64,000 bases of DNA, taken from Microbulbifer agarilyticus S89 (lineage in GTDB: Bacteria; Pseudomonadota; Gammaproteobacteria; Pseudomonadales; Cellvibrionaceae). Below, in pieces: positions 34,782-44,889 of this stretch. The DNA is taken from the NCBI RefSeq assembly GCF_000220505.1, contig NZ_AFPJ01000009.1, forward strand, positions 1 through 64,000, written 5' to 3'. Below the pieces are notes generated by a model. The model saw nothing but the letters and a program-made list of their open reading frames with translations, ran no database searches and was not told the origin of the DNA. Both the position numbers and the translations under genes were made by a program. Every line of letters begins with the position of its first letter. Position 1 is the stretch's first letter.

Positions 34782-37376
34782 ATGTTAACCCGCATCGCCA
34801 CTCGTCTCCGCAACTGGCGCCGCCGCGTCAGCCGCAGTGAGTGGCTGGCACGTACGCTCAAGCTGCAAATCAACGAGCGTGAGCCTGAAGCGCCTGCGCT
34901 GGTACTTATTCAGATCGACGGACTGGCACGCCTGCAGCTGGATCGCGCATTAGCCGAGGGCAAGATGCCCTTCCTGAACAAACTGATCAAAAACGAACAC
35001 TACCACCTCGACCATATGTACTCCGGCGTGCCGGCGACCACACCGGCGGTACAGGCAGAAATATTTTATGGGGTTAAATGCGCAGTGCCCGCGTTCGGGT
35101 TTATGTCGACAGACTCCCAGGAAATGCTGCGGATGTATGAATCCAATGCGGCAACCAAGGTCGAGGGCAGCCTGACAGAATCCGGTAACGAACCGTTACT
35201 GCAGCACGGTAGCTGCTATGTCAGTGTATTTCGTGCGGGGGCCGAGCATGACGAGGCACACTTCTGCCCTGCCTCTCAGGGCTGGGGGCCTTCGCTGAAG
35301 GAGGCCGGCCCCAAGGCGCTGATCCTGATGCTACTGGTGAATCTTTGGAGCCTTATCCGTACCGCCGGCCTGCTTTTTCTCGAGTTTTTCTTATCCGTGG
35401 TGGATTTCTTTCGCGGACTGACAAGCGGCCAGGACTTTTTGCGCGAGTTGATGTTTATACCAACGCGTATCGCCATCACGATACTGATGCGCGAGCTGTC
35501 TACCGTGGGGGTAAAGATCGATATCGCACGCGGTTTACCGGTCATCTACATTAACTTGCTCGGTTACGACGAACAGGCGCACCGGCGTGGTCCAAGCTCC
35601 GCGTTTGCCCATTGGACGCTGAAGGGAATCGACGATGCGATTGCCCGGATCTGGCGTGCAGCGCACCGCTCTTCCCGTCGCCACTATGATGTCTGGATCT
35701 ACTCCGACCATGGCCAGGAGGACAGTACGCCGTATGAGACCTTGCATGGCCGCAGCTTCGCCGATGCGGTAAGCGATGCGCTCTCGGAACTGCCGGAAAG
35801 CCCCAGTGGTTACCGTTCCAGCTCCAATCAAGGCATACAGCTGCAACGTGTCCGCCTCTTCGGTGGCCAGTGGGTACAAAAGCTGTTTCCAGTAAAGGTC
35901 ACCGAAGACCAGCAGGAAGGCGACGCACCCATGGCCCTGTCTGCCATGGGCCCACTGGCGCTTCTGTATAACATCCACTGTACCCATACGCCGCCTGCCG
36001 AGATCGCACGCATCATCGTCGAGAAAACCGACGCGCCGATGATCCTCTACGAAGACAAGGAATCCACGGAAATCGACGCCGAGGGTAACGAGGTCACCAA
36101 GATTCGAGGCTGGTGGCGACACGGGGCCTTGACGCTCCCGGAGGATGGCGCAAAGGTTCTCGGTGCCGATCATCCATTTCTCGACGAGGCCATCGAGGAC
36201 CTGGCAAACCTGTGCCGTCACCCGGATGCCGGTGACTTCGTGGTGAGTGGCTATTGCGCGGGCCTACCGAGCATCACTTTTGCCATCGAGTCCGGTAGCC
36301 ATGGCGGTGCCGGCCCCAACGAAACCCACGCGTTTGCGCTGATGCCCGGTGACATCCATTTTCCGGAGAACGGGCGTGGTCATTGGCGACCCCGTGATAT
36401 CCGCAATGCCGCGCTGAAATTCCTGCGGGCGCAACCAGCGCAAAATCTCAAGTCTCCGCCTGCGGTCACCACGGCCGCCGATGTGCAGCCATCCACCGCG
36501 GAAAGCGCGCCCGTTGCGGATGTCAAAGCCACTGCCATAGCGCACCCGGATACGGCAGCTAGCACAACAGCTAATACCTCAGCTAAGCCTTCCAAACCGC
36601 ATGCCCTGCGCGTGATGACCTACAACGTCCATATCTGTAAGGGCATGGACGGTAAGCTCTCGCCGGAGCGCGTGGCACGGGTTATTGCGCGTTACTCACC
36701 GGATATTGTTGCCCTGCAGGAAGTGGACGTGCGCCGCAAGCGCACCGGCGACGTCGACCAGGCACGACAAATCGCCAAACTGCTATCCATGGACTTTCAT
36801 TTTCAGCCAGCGATGCACCTCGAAGACGAGCGCTACGGGGATGCGATCATGACCCATCTTCCCGTGCGCCTGATCAAAAAAGGAATCCTGCCAGGACCGC
36901 CGGAAAACTCACGCTTCCGCAACAGTGCGGAGCCGCGCGGTGCACTGTGGATGGAGATCGACTTCCACGGCACACCGATACAGATGTTCAACACGCACCT
37001 CGGGCTGTCCAAAGGTGAACGGCAACGTCAGGTGGATGCCCTGCTGGGCGAAGACTGGCTTGGCAATGCAGCGTGTCGCGACAAACCCCGAATACTGGTT
37101 GGCGACTTCAACGCCCTGCCCGGCGCCGCAGAAATCAAGAAACTGACTGGGGTACTGGATGACGCACAACTGATACTGTCCGGTCATAAACCCAAGGGCA
37201 CATTTTTTAGTCGCTTACCAAAGGCGCGCATTGACTACGTGTTTGTCGAGCCGGGGCTGCGGGTCAGTGACATTCATGTACCCCGCAGCGAGCTAACCCG
37301 CCTCGCATCCGACCACCTGCCCCTGATCGTCGACATCAAGGTGCCAGTCAAACCGCCGCCTCCGCCCAATGCCTAG
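34782..37376 (+). CDS. Phosphodiesterase (alkaline-phosphatase fold) fused to an EEP phosphatase domain
   Basis: This 864-residue protein has two hydrolase domains. Residues 1-550 form an alkaline-phosphatase/nucleotide-pyrophosphatase-type domain: metal ligands Asp46, Asp263/His267 (GYDEQAHRRG), Asp309-His310 (SDHGQED) and His507 (SGSHGG), with Thr86 or Thr87 as likely nucleophile. A hydrophobic insert at about 178-236 probably contacts the membrane. After an Ala/Thr/Pro linker (551-605) comes an endonuclease/exonuclease/phosphatase domain with Asn615, Glu647 (LQEVD), His739, Asp775 (GDFN) and Asp844-His845 (SDHLPL). All catalytic positions look intact. The substrate is unknown; phospholipid headgroups or lipid-linked phosphates fit the neighbours. 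Confidence 0.8.
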   Translation: MLTRIATRLRNWRRRVSRSEWLARTLKLQINEREPEAPALVLIQIDGLARLQLDRALAEGKMPFLNKLIKNEHYHLDHMYSGVPATTPAVQAEIFYGVKCAVPAFGFMSTDSQEMLRMYESNAATKVEGSLTESGNEPLLQHGSCYVSVFRAGAEHDEAHFCPASQGWGPSLKEAGPKALILMLLVNLWSLIRTAGLLFLEFFLSVVDFFRGLTSGQDFLRELMFIPTRIAITILMRELSTVGVKIDIARGLPVIYINLLGYDEQAHRRGPSSAFAHWTLKGIDDAIARIWRAAHRSSRRHYDVWIYSDHGQEDSTPYETLHGRSFADAVSDALSELPESPSGYRSSSNQGIQLQRVRLFGGQWVQKLFPVKVTEDQQEGDAPMALSAMGPLALLYNIHCTHTPPAEIARIIVEKTDAPMILYEDKESTEIDAEGNEVTKIRGWWRHGALTLPEDGAKVLGADHPFLDEAIEDLANLCRHPDAGDFVVSGYCAGLPSITFAIESGSHGGAGPNETHAFALMPGDIHFPENGRGHWRPRDIRNAALKFLRAQPAQNLKSPPAVTTAADVQPSTAESAPVADVKATAIAHPDTAASTTANTSAKPSKPHALRVMTYNVHICKGMDGKLSPERVARVIARYSPDIVALQEVDVRRKRTGDVDQARQIAKLLSMDFHFQPAMHLEDERYGDAIMTHLPVRLIKKGILPGPPENSRFRNSAEPRGALWMEIDFHGTPIQMFNTHLGLSKGERQRQVDALLGEDWLGNAACRDKPRILVGDFNALPGAAEIKKLTGVLDDAQLILSGHKPKGTFFSRLPKARIDYVFVEPGLRVSDIHVPRSELTRLASDHLPLIVDIKVPVKPPPPPNA

Positions 37377-37609
37377 GCGGCCCCAGTCAGCCACAGACCC
37401 ACTCAGCCCATTGAAAAAGCCCACATTCGCCCATAAATCTCGCTTTATGTGGCCAGATCTTGTCCAGCAACGGCATTTCCGAGAGGCTGACATTGCGCGC
37501 TAAATTTCCTCAAGATTCCCGTTTTCAGCGAACCTCACGACTACTTGAAGGTCAAAAGCACTGGTTATATGATCACATCAGATTATCTATTCAATAGCAG
37601 GAGACGCTA

Positions 37610-38287
37610 ATGCAGCCCGAAGTTTATACACAGTCCCGAGCGGTCGACCGCTTGGAGTCCGCCAAAGTTCTGCGCAATACCTACGCACTACTGGCTATGA
37701 CTGTTCTATTCAGTGCAGTCACGGCTGGCGTTTCCATGGCAATTGGCATGGGGCGCGGTACGGGCATCATCTGCTCCATCGTCGCTCTGGGCCTGATCTG
37801 GTTTGTACTGCCGCGCACCGCGAACTCAAGCACCGGCATCGGTGTGGTCTTCGCCTTCACCGGTCTGCTCGGTGCTTCCCTGGGGCCGATCCTTAACTAC
37901 TACGTGTCTGCTGGCAGTGGCCAGGTGATCATGCAGGCGCTCGGTACTACCGCGCTGATCTTCTTCGCGCTGTCTGCCTACGTTCTGACCACCCGCAAAG
38001 ACTTCAGCTTTATGGGCGGCTTCCTGTTCGTCGGTCTGATTGCGGTACTGGTTTGTGCCGTGGGCATGATGATCGCGAGCTTCTTCGGCGTATACATGCC
38101 GCTGGCGAGCGTAGTACTGAGCGGTGTTATCGCCCTGCTGTTCTCCGGCTTTATCCTGTACGACACCAGCCGTATCGTGAATGGTGGTGAGACCAACTAC
38201 ATCATGGCAACCACCTCTCTGTACCTGAGCATCCTGAACCTGTTCACCAGCCTGCTGCACATCTTCGGCTTCGCTTCCGACGACTAA
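37610..38287 (+). CDS. yccA: Bax inhibitor-1/YccA family membrane protein
   Basis: The 225-residue, seven-helix protein has the family centre LLGASLGPILNYY and the C-terminal FILYDTSRIVNGGETNYI and SLLHIFGF. YccA modulates FtsH proteolysis in E. coli. The ATG is preceded by AGGAG at 7 nt. Its location just before tusDCBE matches pseudomonads and echoes E. coli, where yccA neighbours tusE. A strong terminator follows. Confidence 0.92.
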   Translation: MQPEVYTQSRAVDRLESAKVLRNTYALLAMTVLFSAVTAGVSMAIGMGRGTGIICSIVALGLIWFVLPRTANSSTGIGVVFAFTGLLGASLGPILNYYVSAGSGQVIMQALGTTALIFFALSAYVLTTRKDFSFMGGFLFVGLIAVLVCAVGMMIASFFGVYMPLASVVLSGVIALLFSGFILYDTSRIVNGGETNYIMATTSLYLSILNLFTSLLHIFGFASDD

Positions 38288-38322
38288 TCAGCGCGTTGAC
38301 CCGGTTCAACCCTCGGTTCAAC

Positions 38323-38351
38323 AAATGCCCCGCTTCGCGGGGCATTTTTTT
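38323..38351 (+). terminator. Terminator after yccA
   Basis: AAATGCCCCGC-TTC-GCGGGGCATTT is followed by a run of seven T. It separates yccA from the tus operon. Confidence 0.92.
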
Positions 38352-38425
38352 GTCGGTATGCCACCCTTTGCTTAGCTCTCTGCCTGAATTCGGGCATCAC
38401 ACTCACGCACCAGGTACACACGCCC

Positions 38426-38818
38426 ATGCAATTTACCCTTGTGGTTTACGGCGCACCCCATAGCTCAGAAGGTGCCGCTACCGCACTCCGCTTCGCACGG
38501 GCGGCCCTTGCCACTGGCCACAGTATCTATCGGGTGTTTTTCTATGCCGATGGCGTGCACAACGGCAGTGCCCTCGCCGCGCCTCCGCAAGATGAGCAGG
38601 ATTTGCTCGGACAGTGGCAGTCCCTGCAACAGAGCCACGCGCTCGATCTCACCGTGTGTATAGCGGCAGCCCAACGCCGCGGGCTACTGAGCGAGTCCGA
38701 AGCGAATCGTCTGGAGAAGCCGAGCGCCAACCTTGCCGATGGTTTTACCCTCGCCGGTCTCGGGCAACTGGCCGAAGCGGCGGCTGTCAGCGACCGTCTG
38801 ATCAGCTTTGGAGGCTAA
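38426..38818 (+). CDS. tusD: Sulfurtransferase TusD
   Basis: DsrE-like subunit, 130 residues, of the TusBCD hexamer that relays sulfur from TusA to TusE for 2-thiolation of U34 in Lys, Glu and Gln tRNAs. The active-site cysteine is Cys78 (DLTVCIAAAQRRG), the same number as in E. coli. It is the first gene of tusD-tusC-tusB-tusE. Confidence 0.94.
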   Translation: MQFTLVVYGAPHSSEGAATALRFARAALATGHSIYRVFFYADGVHNGSALAAPPQDEQDLLGQWQSLQQSHALDLTVCIAAAQRRGLLSESEANRLEKPSANLADGFTLAGLGQLAEAAAVSDRLISFGG

Positions 38819-38822
38819 CACC

Positions 38823-39182
38823 ATGGCAAAATCCATCCTTGCCCTGTGCCGACACGCACCCTACGGCAATGCGCTCGCGCGCGAAGGGCTCGAGGCAATT
38901 CTGGCCTGCGCCGCCATGGACCAGGTTCCATCCGTGCTATTCAGCGGTGATGGCGTGTACCAGCTGCTGGAACAAGACCCGGTGGCGATTAATGAGAAGA
39001 GCCTGCGACGGAATCTGCAGGCCTTGCCGATGTTTGGCATAGAGCACATCCATGTATGCAGGAAAAGCGCTGATGCACGGGGAATTGCTGCCGACACGCT
39101 GCAGCTTGCTGGGGCGGAGATTGTTTTGCTGGCCGACACCGGCCCCTTTATTCGCGGCTTTGATCAGGTACTGAGCTTTTAA
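38823..39182 (+). CDS. tusC: Sulfur relay protein TusC
   Basis: DsrF-like subunit of 119 residues beginning AKSILALCRHAPYGNALAREGLE. It pairs with TusD and TusB in the sulfur relay complex. The ATG at 38823 has GGAGG 8 nt upstream; an in-frame ATG at 38808 lies inside tusD and is not preferred. It overlaps neither neighbour. Confidence 0.92.
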   Translation: MAKSILALCRHAPYGNALAREGLEAILACAAMDQVPSVLFSGDGVYQLLEQDPVAINEKSLRRNLQALPMFGIEHIHVCRKSADARGIAADTLQLAGAEIVLLADTGPFIRGFDQVLSF

Positions 39183-39183
39183 C

Positions 39184-39465
39184 ATGACCCTTCACATCAT
39201 TAACCAATCCCCTTTGGGGGGTAGCGCCCTACAGGATTGCTTAGGTTCCTTTGTTGAAGGAGACGCACTACTGCTGATCGAAGACGCCGTCTATGCCGCG
39301 GCCTCTCCCGCTGAGCATAAGCTGCCACAGGGTCAAGTCTTTGCATTGGCGGCCGATGCGCAGGCACGCGGTGTAACACTGGCTCAAGCCGTAACAGGCA
39401 TCGATGAAACCGCGTGGGTAGATTTGTGCGTAGCGCACACACCCATCGTTAGCTGGTTCAGGTAA
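39184..39465 (+). CDS. tusB: Sulfur relay protein TusB
   Basis: The 93-residue DsrH-like subunit starts one base after tusC and ends with the conserved DLCVAHTPIVSWF. The fold and gene position identify it. It completes the TusBCD heterohexamer. Confidence 0.9.
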   Translation: MTLHIINQSPLGGSALQDCLGSFVEGDALLLIEDAVYAAASPAEHKLPQGQVFALAADAQARGVTLAQAVTGIDETAWVDLCVAHTPIVSWFR

Positions 39466-39472
39466 GTTGTTG

Positions 39473-39808
39473 ATGGACAATCTGGTAATCGAAGGGCGCG
39501 AGATCGCGCTCGACAAAGAAGGCTTTCTGCGCGACCTGAACGATTGGAACCCGCAAGTGGCCGCCGCGCTCGCGACCCGGGAAAACATCGAACTCACGCA
39601 GGACCACTGGGACGTGATTACGTTACTGCGCGATTTCTATCGGGAGTTCGAACTGTCTCCGGCGATGCGCCCTCTGGTGAAGTATGTCGGGCAACACCTG
39701 GGTCAGGAAAAAGGCCGTAGTATTTTCCTAATGCAACTCTTCCCGCCGAGCCCAGCCAAAATAGGCAGCAAGATCGCCGGGCTCCCCAAACCCACCAATT
39801 GTTTGTGA
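39473..39808 (+). CDS. tusE: Sulfurtransferase TusE (DsrC family)
   Basis: DsrC/TusE protein of 111 residues from the ATG at 39473; two in-frame TTG codons precede it. It ends KIAGLPKPTNCL, so the conserved penultimate cysteine that accepts persulfide is present. It hands sulfur to MnmA for tRNA thiolation. The family signature LTQDHWDVITLLRDFY is clear. Confidence 0.93.
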   Translation: MDNLVIEGREIALDKEGFLRDLNDWNPQVAAALATRENIELTQDHWDVITLLRDFYREFELSPAMRPLVKYVGQHLGQEKGRSIFLMQLFPPSPAKIGSKIAGLPKPTNCL

Positions 39809-39939
39809 GCGTAAAAGTATTTAACGCAAACACTTCTACCCGGATACGATTTTGGCACCTAAGTTGGTCGTATTTCCCATAAGTTAAATAGTCCCGTATT
39901 ACACTTTTTACTCAACAGGTATACAAGGAGTTACCTCAA

Positions 39940-40722
39940 GTGAAAAGGATGTTGAAATTTTTGCCTATTCTGGCGCCGCTGACATTGGGATTGAGTGGCG
40001 TCGCCTCGGCGGGCCCACTCGGCCTGACTGGACCACAGGATTTTATTGTCCGTGCGGGCGGATACTATATTTCCCCGGGTGATGACACAGTTAGCTTCGT
40101 CGATGAAACGCTCGAGTTTTCCGATGCCTTCCGTGCTAATGTGGACCCTGGTTCCGAGTGGGGTTGGTTGATCAACTTCGAATGGAAACCGCATGAGCAT
40201 TGGGGTATCGAGCTCGCCTATATGGATGGCGACAGCCACTCAAGCAGCCATGCTGACAGCTATTTCACACTCGGCTTCGATGATGTGGAATACCGCAATG
40301 TCACAAATTTTGATGCCGATATCAGTACCCTAAGCCTCAAGTATTACCCACTTGATGAGACGTGCCTGGTTCAGCCCTACATCGGTGGTGGCATTAGCTA
40401 CACCGAGTTCGGTTCAACCCGCCTTAGCCGTGCCGTACGGCGGGACTTAGCCGACGTTGGTCTACGTGGCAACTTCGGCTTAGGTTCCTCTTGGGGCTAT
40501 ACGTGGCAAGCCGGTATGGATTTCAACTTCGGGCGCGATAGTGCCTGGCTAGTAAACGTTGCCGCGGTGTATACGCGAGCCGACACCGATATGCGGCTAC
40601 AGGTTTTCGACGACGTACCGCCACCCCCGGACCTAGAACCGATCTTTGAGTCCTACTCCGGCGACTACATCTATGATCCATGGATGTTCAATTTGTCAGT
40701 GGGATATAAATTTTCCTTCTGA
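39940..40722 (+). CDS. ompW: OmpW-family outer membrane protein
   Basis: The 260-residue protein has a signal peptide (about 1-24, cleavage near VASAG), alternating beta-strands, the VQPYIGGGISYTEF signature of OmpW, and a terminal Phe for BAM recognition. The GTG start at 39940 is preceded by AAGGAG; an ATG three codons later is an alternative. OmpW forms a small eight-stranded barrel with a hydrophobic channel. It is a single gene with its own terminator. Confidence 0.85.
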   Translation: MKRMLKFLPILAPLTLGLSGVASAGPLGLTGPQDFIVRAGGYYISPGDDTVSFVDETLEFSDAFRANVDPGSEWGWLINFEWKPHEHWGIELAYMDGDSHSSSHADSYFTLGFDDVEYRNVTNFDADISTLSLKYYPLDETCLVQPYIGGGISYTEFGSTRLSRAVRRDLADVGLRGNFGLGSSWGYTWQAGMDFNFGRDSAWLVNVAAVYTRADTDMRLQVFDDVPPPPDLEPIFESYSGDYIYDPWMFNLSVGYKFSF

Positions 40723-40747
40723 TACGTTTAGTTCGGCAGATTGAATT

Positions 40748-40770
40748 GGGCGCTACGGCGCCCTTTTTTT
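40748..40770 (+). terminator. Terminator after ompW
   Basis: GGGCGC-TACG-GCGCCC is followed by seven T, 25 bp after the ompW stop. Confidence 0.9.
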
Positions 40771-41091
40771 GGCCTGTGCAATACAGTTCGCCGCGGACCC
40801 ACCCAGCGCTAGAGTTCCCGCTGTACGGCATGCTGTACCGAAACCTGTAGCGAATCAAAAGCTCTCACCTAAGCAAAATGCAAAATCACTCGACGGGCGC
40901 CCGCATGATAGCGGTGTTCCCAAAAAAAATACACGTTAGTGACAAAATGCCTGACATTTTCCCAGCCCTTGATTTTCGGGAGGGTTCCGTATATTCGTTT
41001 TGTCAGGTTGAGTTGCTTAAAAACAACGGTATCCACCCACTTTGAATTGTCAGGTGCGAAGAAGGTTTCTGATCGACGCCCAAGACAATAA
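40771..41091. other. Intergenic region between ompW and merA
   Basis: About 320 bp without a gene I can support. A 77-codon minus-strand frame (40869-41102) overlaps the merA stop and matches nothing I recognise. This gap is the likely left boundary between backbone and the metal-resistance block; I found no clear terminal repeat in it. Confidence 0.35.
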
Positions 41092-42510
<1,419 letters not shown>

Positions 42511-42585
42511 TCAGTCGGGCATTGCAGGGATGCTGTGCTAGGGATACACCGTCGATAAGGTGTCCTAAGTGTTCCCCTCTTCCCA

Positions 42586-42861
42586 CTACTCTATGGTGGT
42601 GGACGGGAAACCTGCGTTAGTAGTGGCCTCGACAAGCGCATCAACACTGGTCAAGTCATCGTCAAAGATCACCACCGCACGCTTATCGTCGTAGTGCACC
42701 TCCGACTGACTCACGCCCTCCACCTTGTCCAGCGCCTTTTTAACGGTGATCGGACACATGGCACAATTCATGGTGGGTAGATCCAATGTCACAGTGTGCG
42801 TTTCCGCTTCTGCAGACAGACTGACACCGATCAAACACAGAGCGATTAGAGTATTTTTCAT
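42586..42861 (-). CDS. merP: Periplasmic mercury-binding protein MerP
   Basis: From the ATG at 42861 (AAGGAG upstream) it has 91 residues: a signal peptide of about 19 and a heavy-metal-associated domain with PTMNCAMCPITVKKAL, Hg ligands Cys33 and Cys36. It captures Hg(II) in the periplasm and passes it to MerT. The frame is open eight codons further upstream. Confidence 0.93.
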   Translation of the reverse strand: MKNTLIALCLIGVSLSAEAETHTVTLDLPTMNCAMCPITVKKALDKVEGVSQSEVHYDDKRAVVIFDDDLTSVDALVEATTNAGFPSTTIE

Positions 42862-42896
42862 GGGGTTTCTCCTTAAAGTCGACACAAGATATATAT

Positions 42897-43235
42897 TCAG
42901 ACCAACCAGGGGATCCAGTAATTGCTGGTCACCAGCAACGCTGCTGTCAGCGCAGCCAGTACAAAGATAAGCTGGCGCCGCCTGCGCACCTCGGGGCGTG
43001 CGCAGGCGGCGCCCTCCGCGCAGGGCCCGAAAACCTTCCAGCCCGCCCAGCCGAATAGTGCCAGCACTGCCAGAATGAATAGTGGACGGTAGGGTTCCAG
43101 GAGCGTCAGATTACCGATCCAGGCACCGCTGATGCCCAGAGTGAGCAACACGAAGGGACCAGCGCAACAAAGCCCTGCGCCAATGGCCGCGACGATGCCG
43201 CCGATAAGGGGAATTTTGGGGTTGTTATTGGGCAC
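42897..43235 (-). CDS. merT: Mercury transporter MerT
   Basis: The 112-residue inner-membrane protein has three helices. The first carries vicinal Cys23-Cys24 (GLCCAGPF), and a loop carries Cys72 and Cys78 (GPCAEGAAC), the expected Hg relay. It is the first gene after the mer promoter-operator. Confidence 0.94.
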   Translation of the reverse strand: MPNNNPKIPLIGGIVAAIGAGLCCAGPFVLLTLGISGAWIGNLTLLEPYRPLFILAVLALFGWAGWKVFGPCAEGAACARPEVRRRRQLIFVLAALTAALLVTSNYWIPWLV

Positions 43236-43265
43236 GGTTTCTCTTCCTGGGAAACTTATACCGGG

Positions 43266-43297
43266 AGCTTAGAAGCCGTACCACAGTACGGTGTCAA
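43266..43297 (-). promoter_or_regulatory. mer promoter and MerR operator
   Basis: On the minus strand -35 TTGACA (43297-43292) precedes a dyad CCGTAC-TGTG-GTACGG (43291-43276) and -10 TAAGCT (43271-43266). The spacing is 20 bp, or 19 with CTAAGC. A long spacer filled by the dyad is the hallmark of MerR-controlled promoters. The -35 overlaps the merR stop codon. Confidence 0.88.
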
Positions 43298-43698
43298 GTA
43301 TCTGGCTGTAGCGCCTCGACAATGGGGCAAGGAGCACTGTCACGGTTGCGCCTGCAACTACGAACGAGCCTGTCGAGAACGCCTTCAAGTCGTTTCAGGT
43401 CGATGATCTTGGCCTGTATCGCAATGAGCTTTTCCTCCGCGAGAGCCTGCACCTCTGAACACTGCCCACCATCCAGAGCTAACAGACTATCAATCTCCTG
43501 CAGAGTGAAGCCCAGCTCTTGCGCACGCTTGATAAACATCAGCCGCTCCAAGGTATCACCGGAGTAAATTCTATGGCCCTGTTCAGGTTTGGTGGGCTGA
43601 ATGATCAACCCTCGACGCTCGTAATAGCGCACAGTTTCCACGTTTACCCCAGCAGCCTGCGCCAGCTGGCCAATGGTCATCGACTTATTACCAGCCAT
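43294..43698 (-). CDS. merR: Mercury-responsive regulator MerR
   Basis: The 134-residue MerR has an N-terminal winged helix (TIGQLAQAAGVNVETVRYYERRGL) and Hg ligands Cys80, Cys115 and Cys124 with the spacing of Tn501 MerR. It twists the over-spaced promoter to activate transcription when Hg(II) binds. Unlike the divergent Tn501/Tn21 layout, it is encoded upstream of merT on the same strand, with the operator at its 3' end. Confidence 0.94.
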   Translation of the reverse strand: MAGNKSMTIGQLAQAAGVNVETVRYYERRGLIIQPTKPEQGHRIYSGDTLERLMFIKRAQELGFTLQEIDSLLALDGGQCSEVQALAEEKLIAIQAKIIDLKRLEGVLDRLVRSCRRNRDSAPCPIVEALQPDT

Positions 43699-43825
43699 AA
43701 TTGCGTAAACTCCTTCCCCAACTCACGTTGGGCAATAAAGACATTAAAGGCAAAGAGTAAAATTCACCATCCTCAGAATTCCCACTCACCCCGCTCGCCA
43801 TCAATTGAAAATAGGGCAGTTGATA

Positions 43826-44818
43826 TCAATGCTTCATGTCTGCCACCGAGTGCTGTGAACCATATTCTGGAATCATACGTTGAGGTACCCAGCGCAAATA
43901 GGCCAGCATTCCGAATAACTCAACCAGTGATTGGAATACAATAACAACAACAGCCGCGCGCCAGGCATCTGGTAACGATAGAGCCAGAGGTAACATTACA
44001 AAAGAGTTTCGAGTACCGAGGCTGAACGTGAGGGTCCGGCCGGCGGCGGGAGTCAATTTGAATAGACGGTAGAGCAACTTGCCGGAGAACGCTGCCGCCA
44101 CTAGATATACGACAAATACCACAAGTACTGGCCACAGCAAGGCGCCATTTTCGAGTACGAGGCGAACTTGGGAGCCGGCGATGAGAAATACCACCAGCGC
44201 CAGCAATGGTACCGGCAACCAGCCCAGCCGATCGACAAACGTCCGTGCTAGAGATCGCTGTTCCGCCCATCGTTCAGTTAACCAAGCCAGAATTAGAGGT
44301 ACAACAATCAATCCAAAAAAAGCCGGCAGCAGATGACTACTGACGGCCAGCTCTATCGCCAGGTTGCCCATAAATAGCCAGATATAAACTGGAAGCAGTG
44401 CGAGCTGCGCGATCAATAGCACGGGGGCCGCGGCAATTGCCCGGGCGCTGTCACCCCGGCCGAGATGAGTAAAGCTGATAAACCAATCCGTACAGGGTAC
44501 CAGCAGCACCATAACCACACCGAGGCGAACGGCGGGATCATAACCCCGTAGCAAAAGTAGCAGTACGCTGACAACCAGCGGCACCAGAATAAAGTTGCCC
44601 ACCAGTAACGCCGTCAGAAAGCGGCGATCGCGGAACGCCGAAGCCAAATGGATCAATGGTACCTGGGTAAAGGTGGTATACAACAGGACGCCCAGGACTG
44701 GCCATAGCCATAATTCCCAGGTCTCCGTCAACTCTGGAGACCTCCAGCCAATGAACATTCCGGCAAGGATGACAACGAGGTAAATCCAGACTTGGCGCTG
44801 TTCCAGTTTTTCGCGCAT
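43826..44818 (-). CDS. ACR3-like arsenic resistance transporter
   Basis: From the ATG at 44818 it has 330 residues and about ten membrane helices. LLVPCTDWFISFTHLGRGD and TFSLGTRNSFVMLPLALSLP are typical of the arsenic-resistance branch of the bile acid:sodium/ACR3 superfamily, which exports arsenite or related oxyanions. No arsR, arsC or arsH is nearby, so its substrate is uncertain. GGAGGG lies upstream at a long spacing (12 nt). Confidence 0.78.
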   Translation of the reverse strand: MREKLEQRQVWIYLVVILAGMFIGWRSPELTETWELWLWPVLGVLLYTTFTQVPLIHLASAFRDRRFLTALLVGNFILVPLVVSVLLLLLRGYDPAVRLGVVMVLLVPCTDWFISFTHLGRGDSARAIAAAPVLLIAQLALLPVYIWLFMGNLAIELAVSSHLLPAFFGLIVVPLILAWLTERWAEQRSLARTFVDRLGWLPVPLLALVVFLIAGSQVRLVLENGALLWPVLVVFVVYLVAAAFSGKLLYRLFKLTPAAGRTLTFSLGTRNSFVMLPLALSLPDAWRAAVVVIVFQSLVELFGMLAYLRWVPQRMIPEYGSQHSVADMKH

Positions 44819-44889
44819 AGAGTAATCTACCCTCCCTAAAGACAGAGCCAGTGCACACGGCCTTGCCAAAAAATGGGTGAATCACCCTT

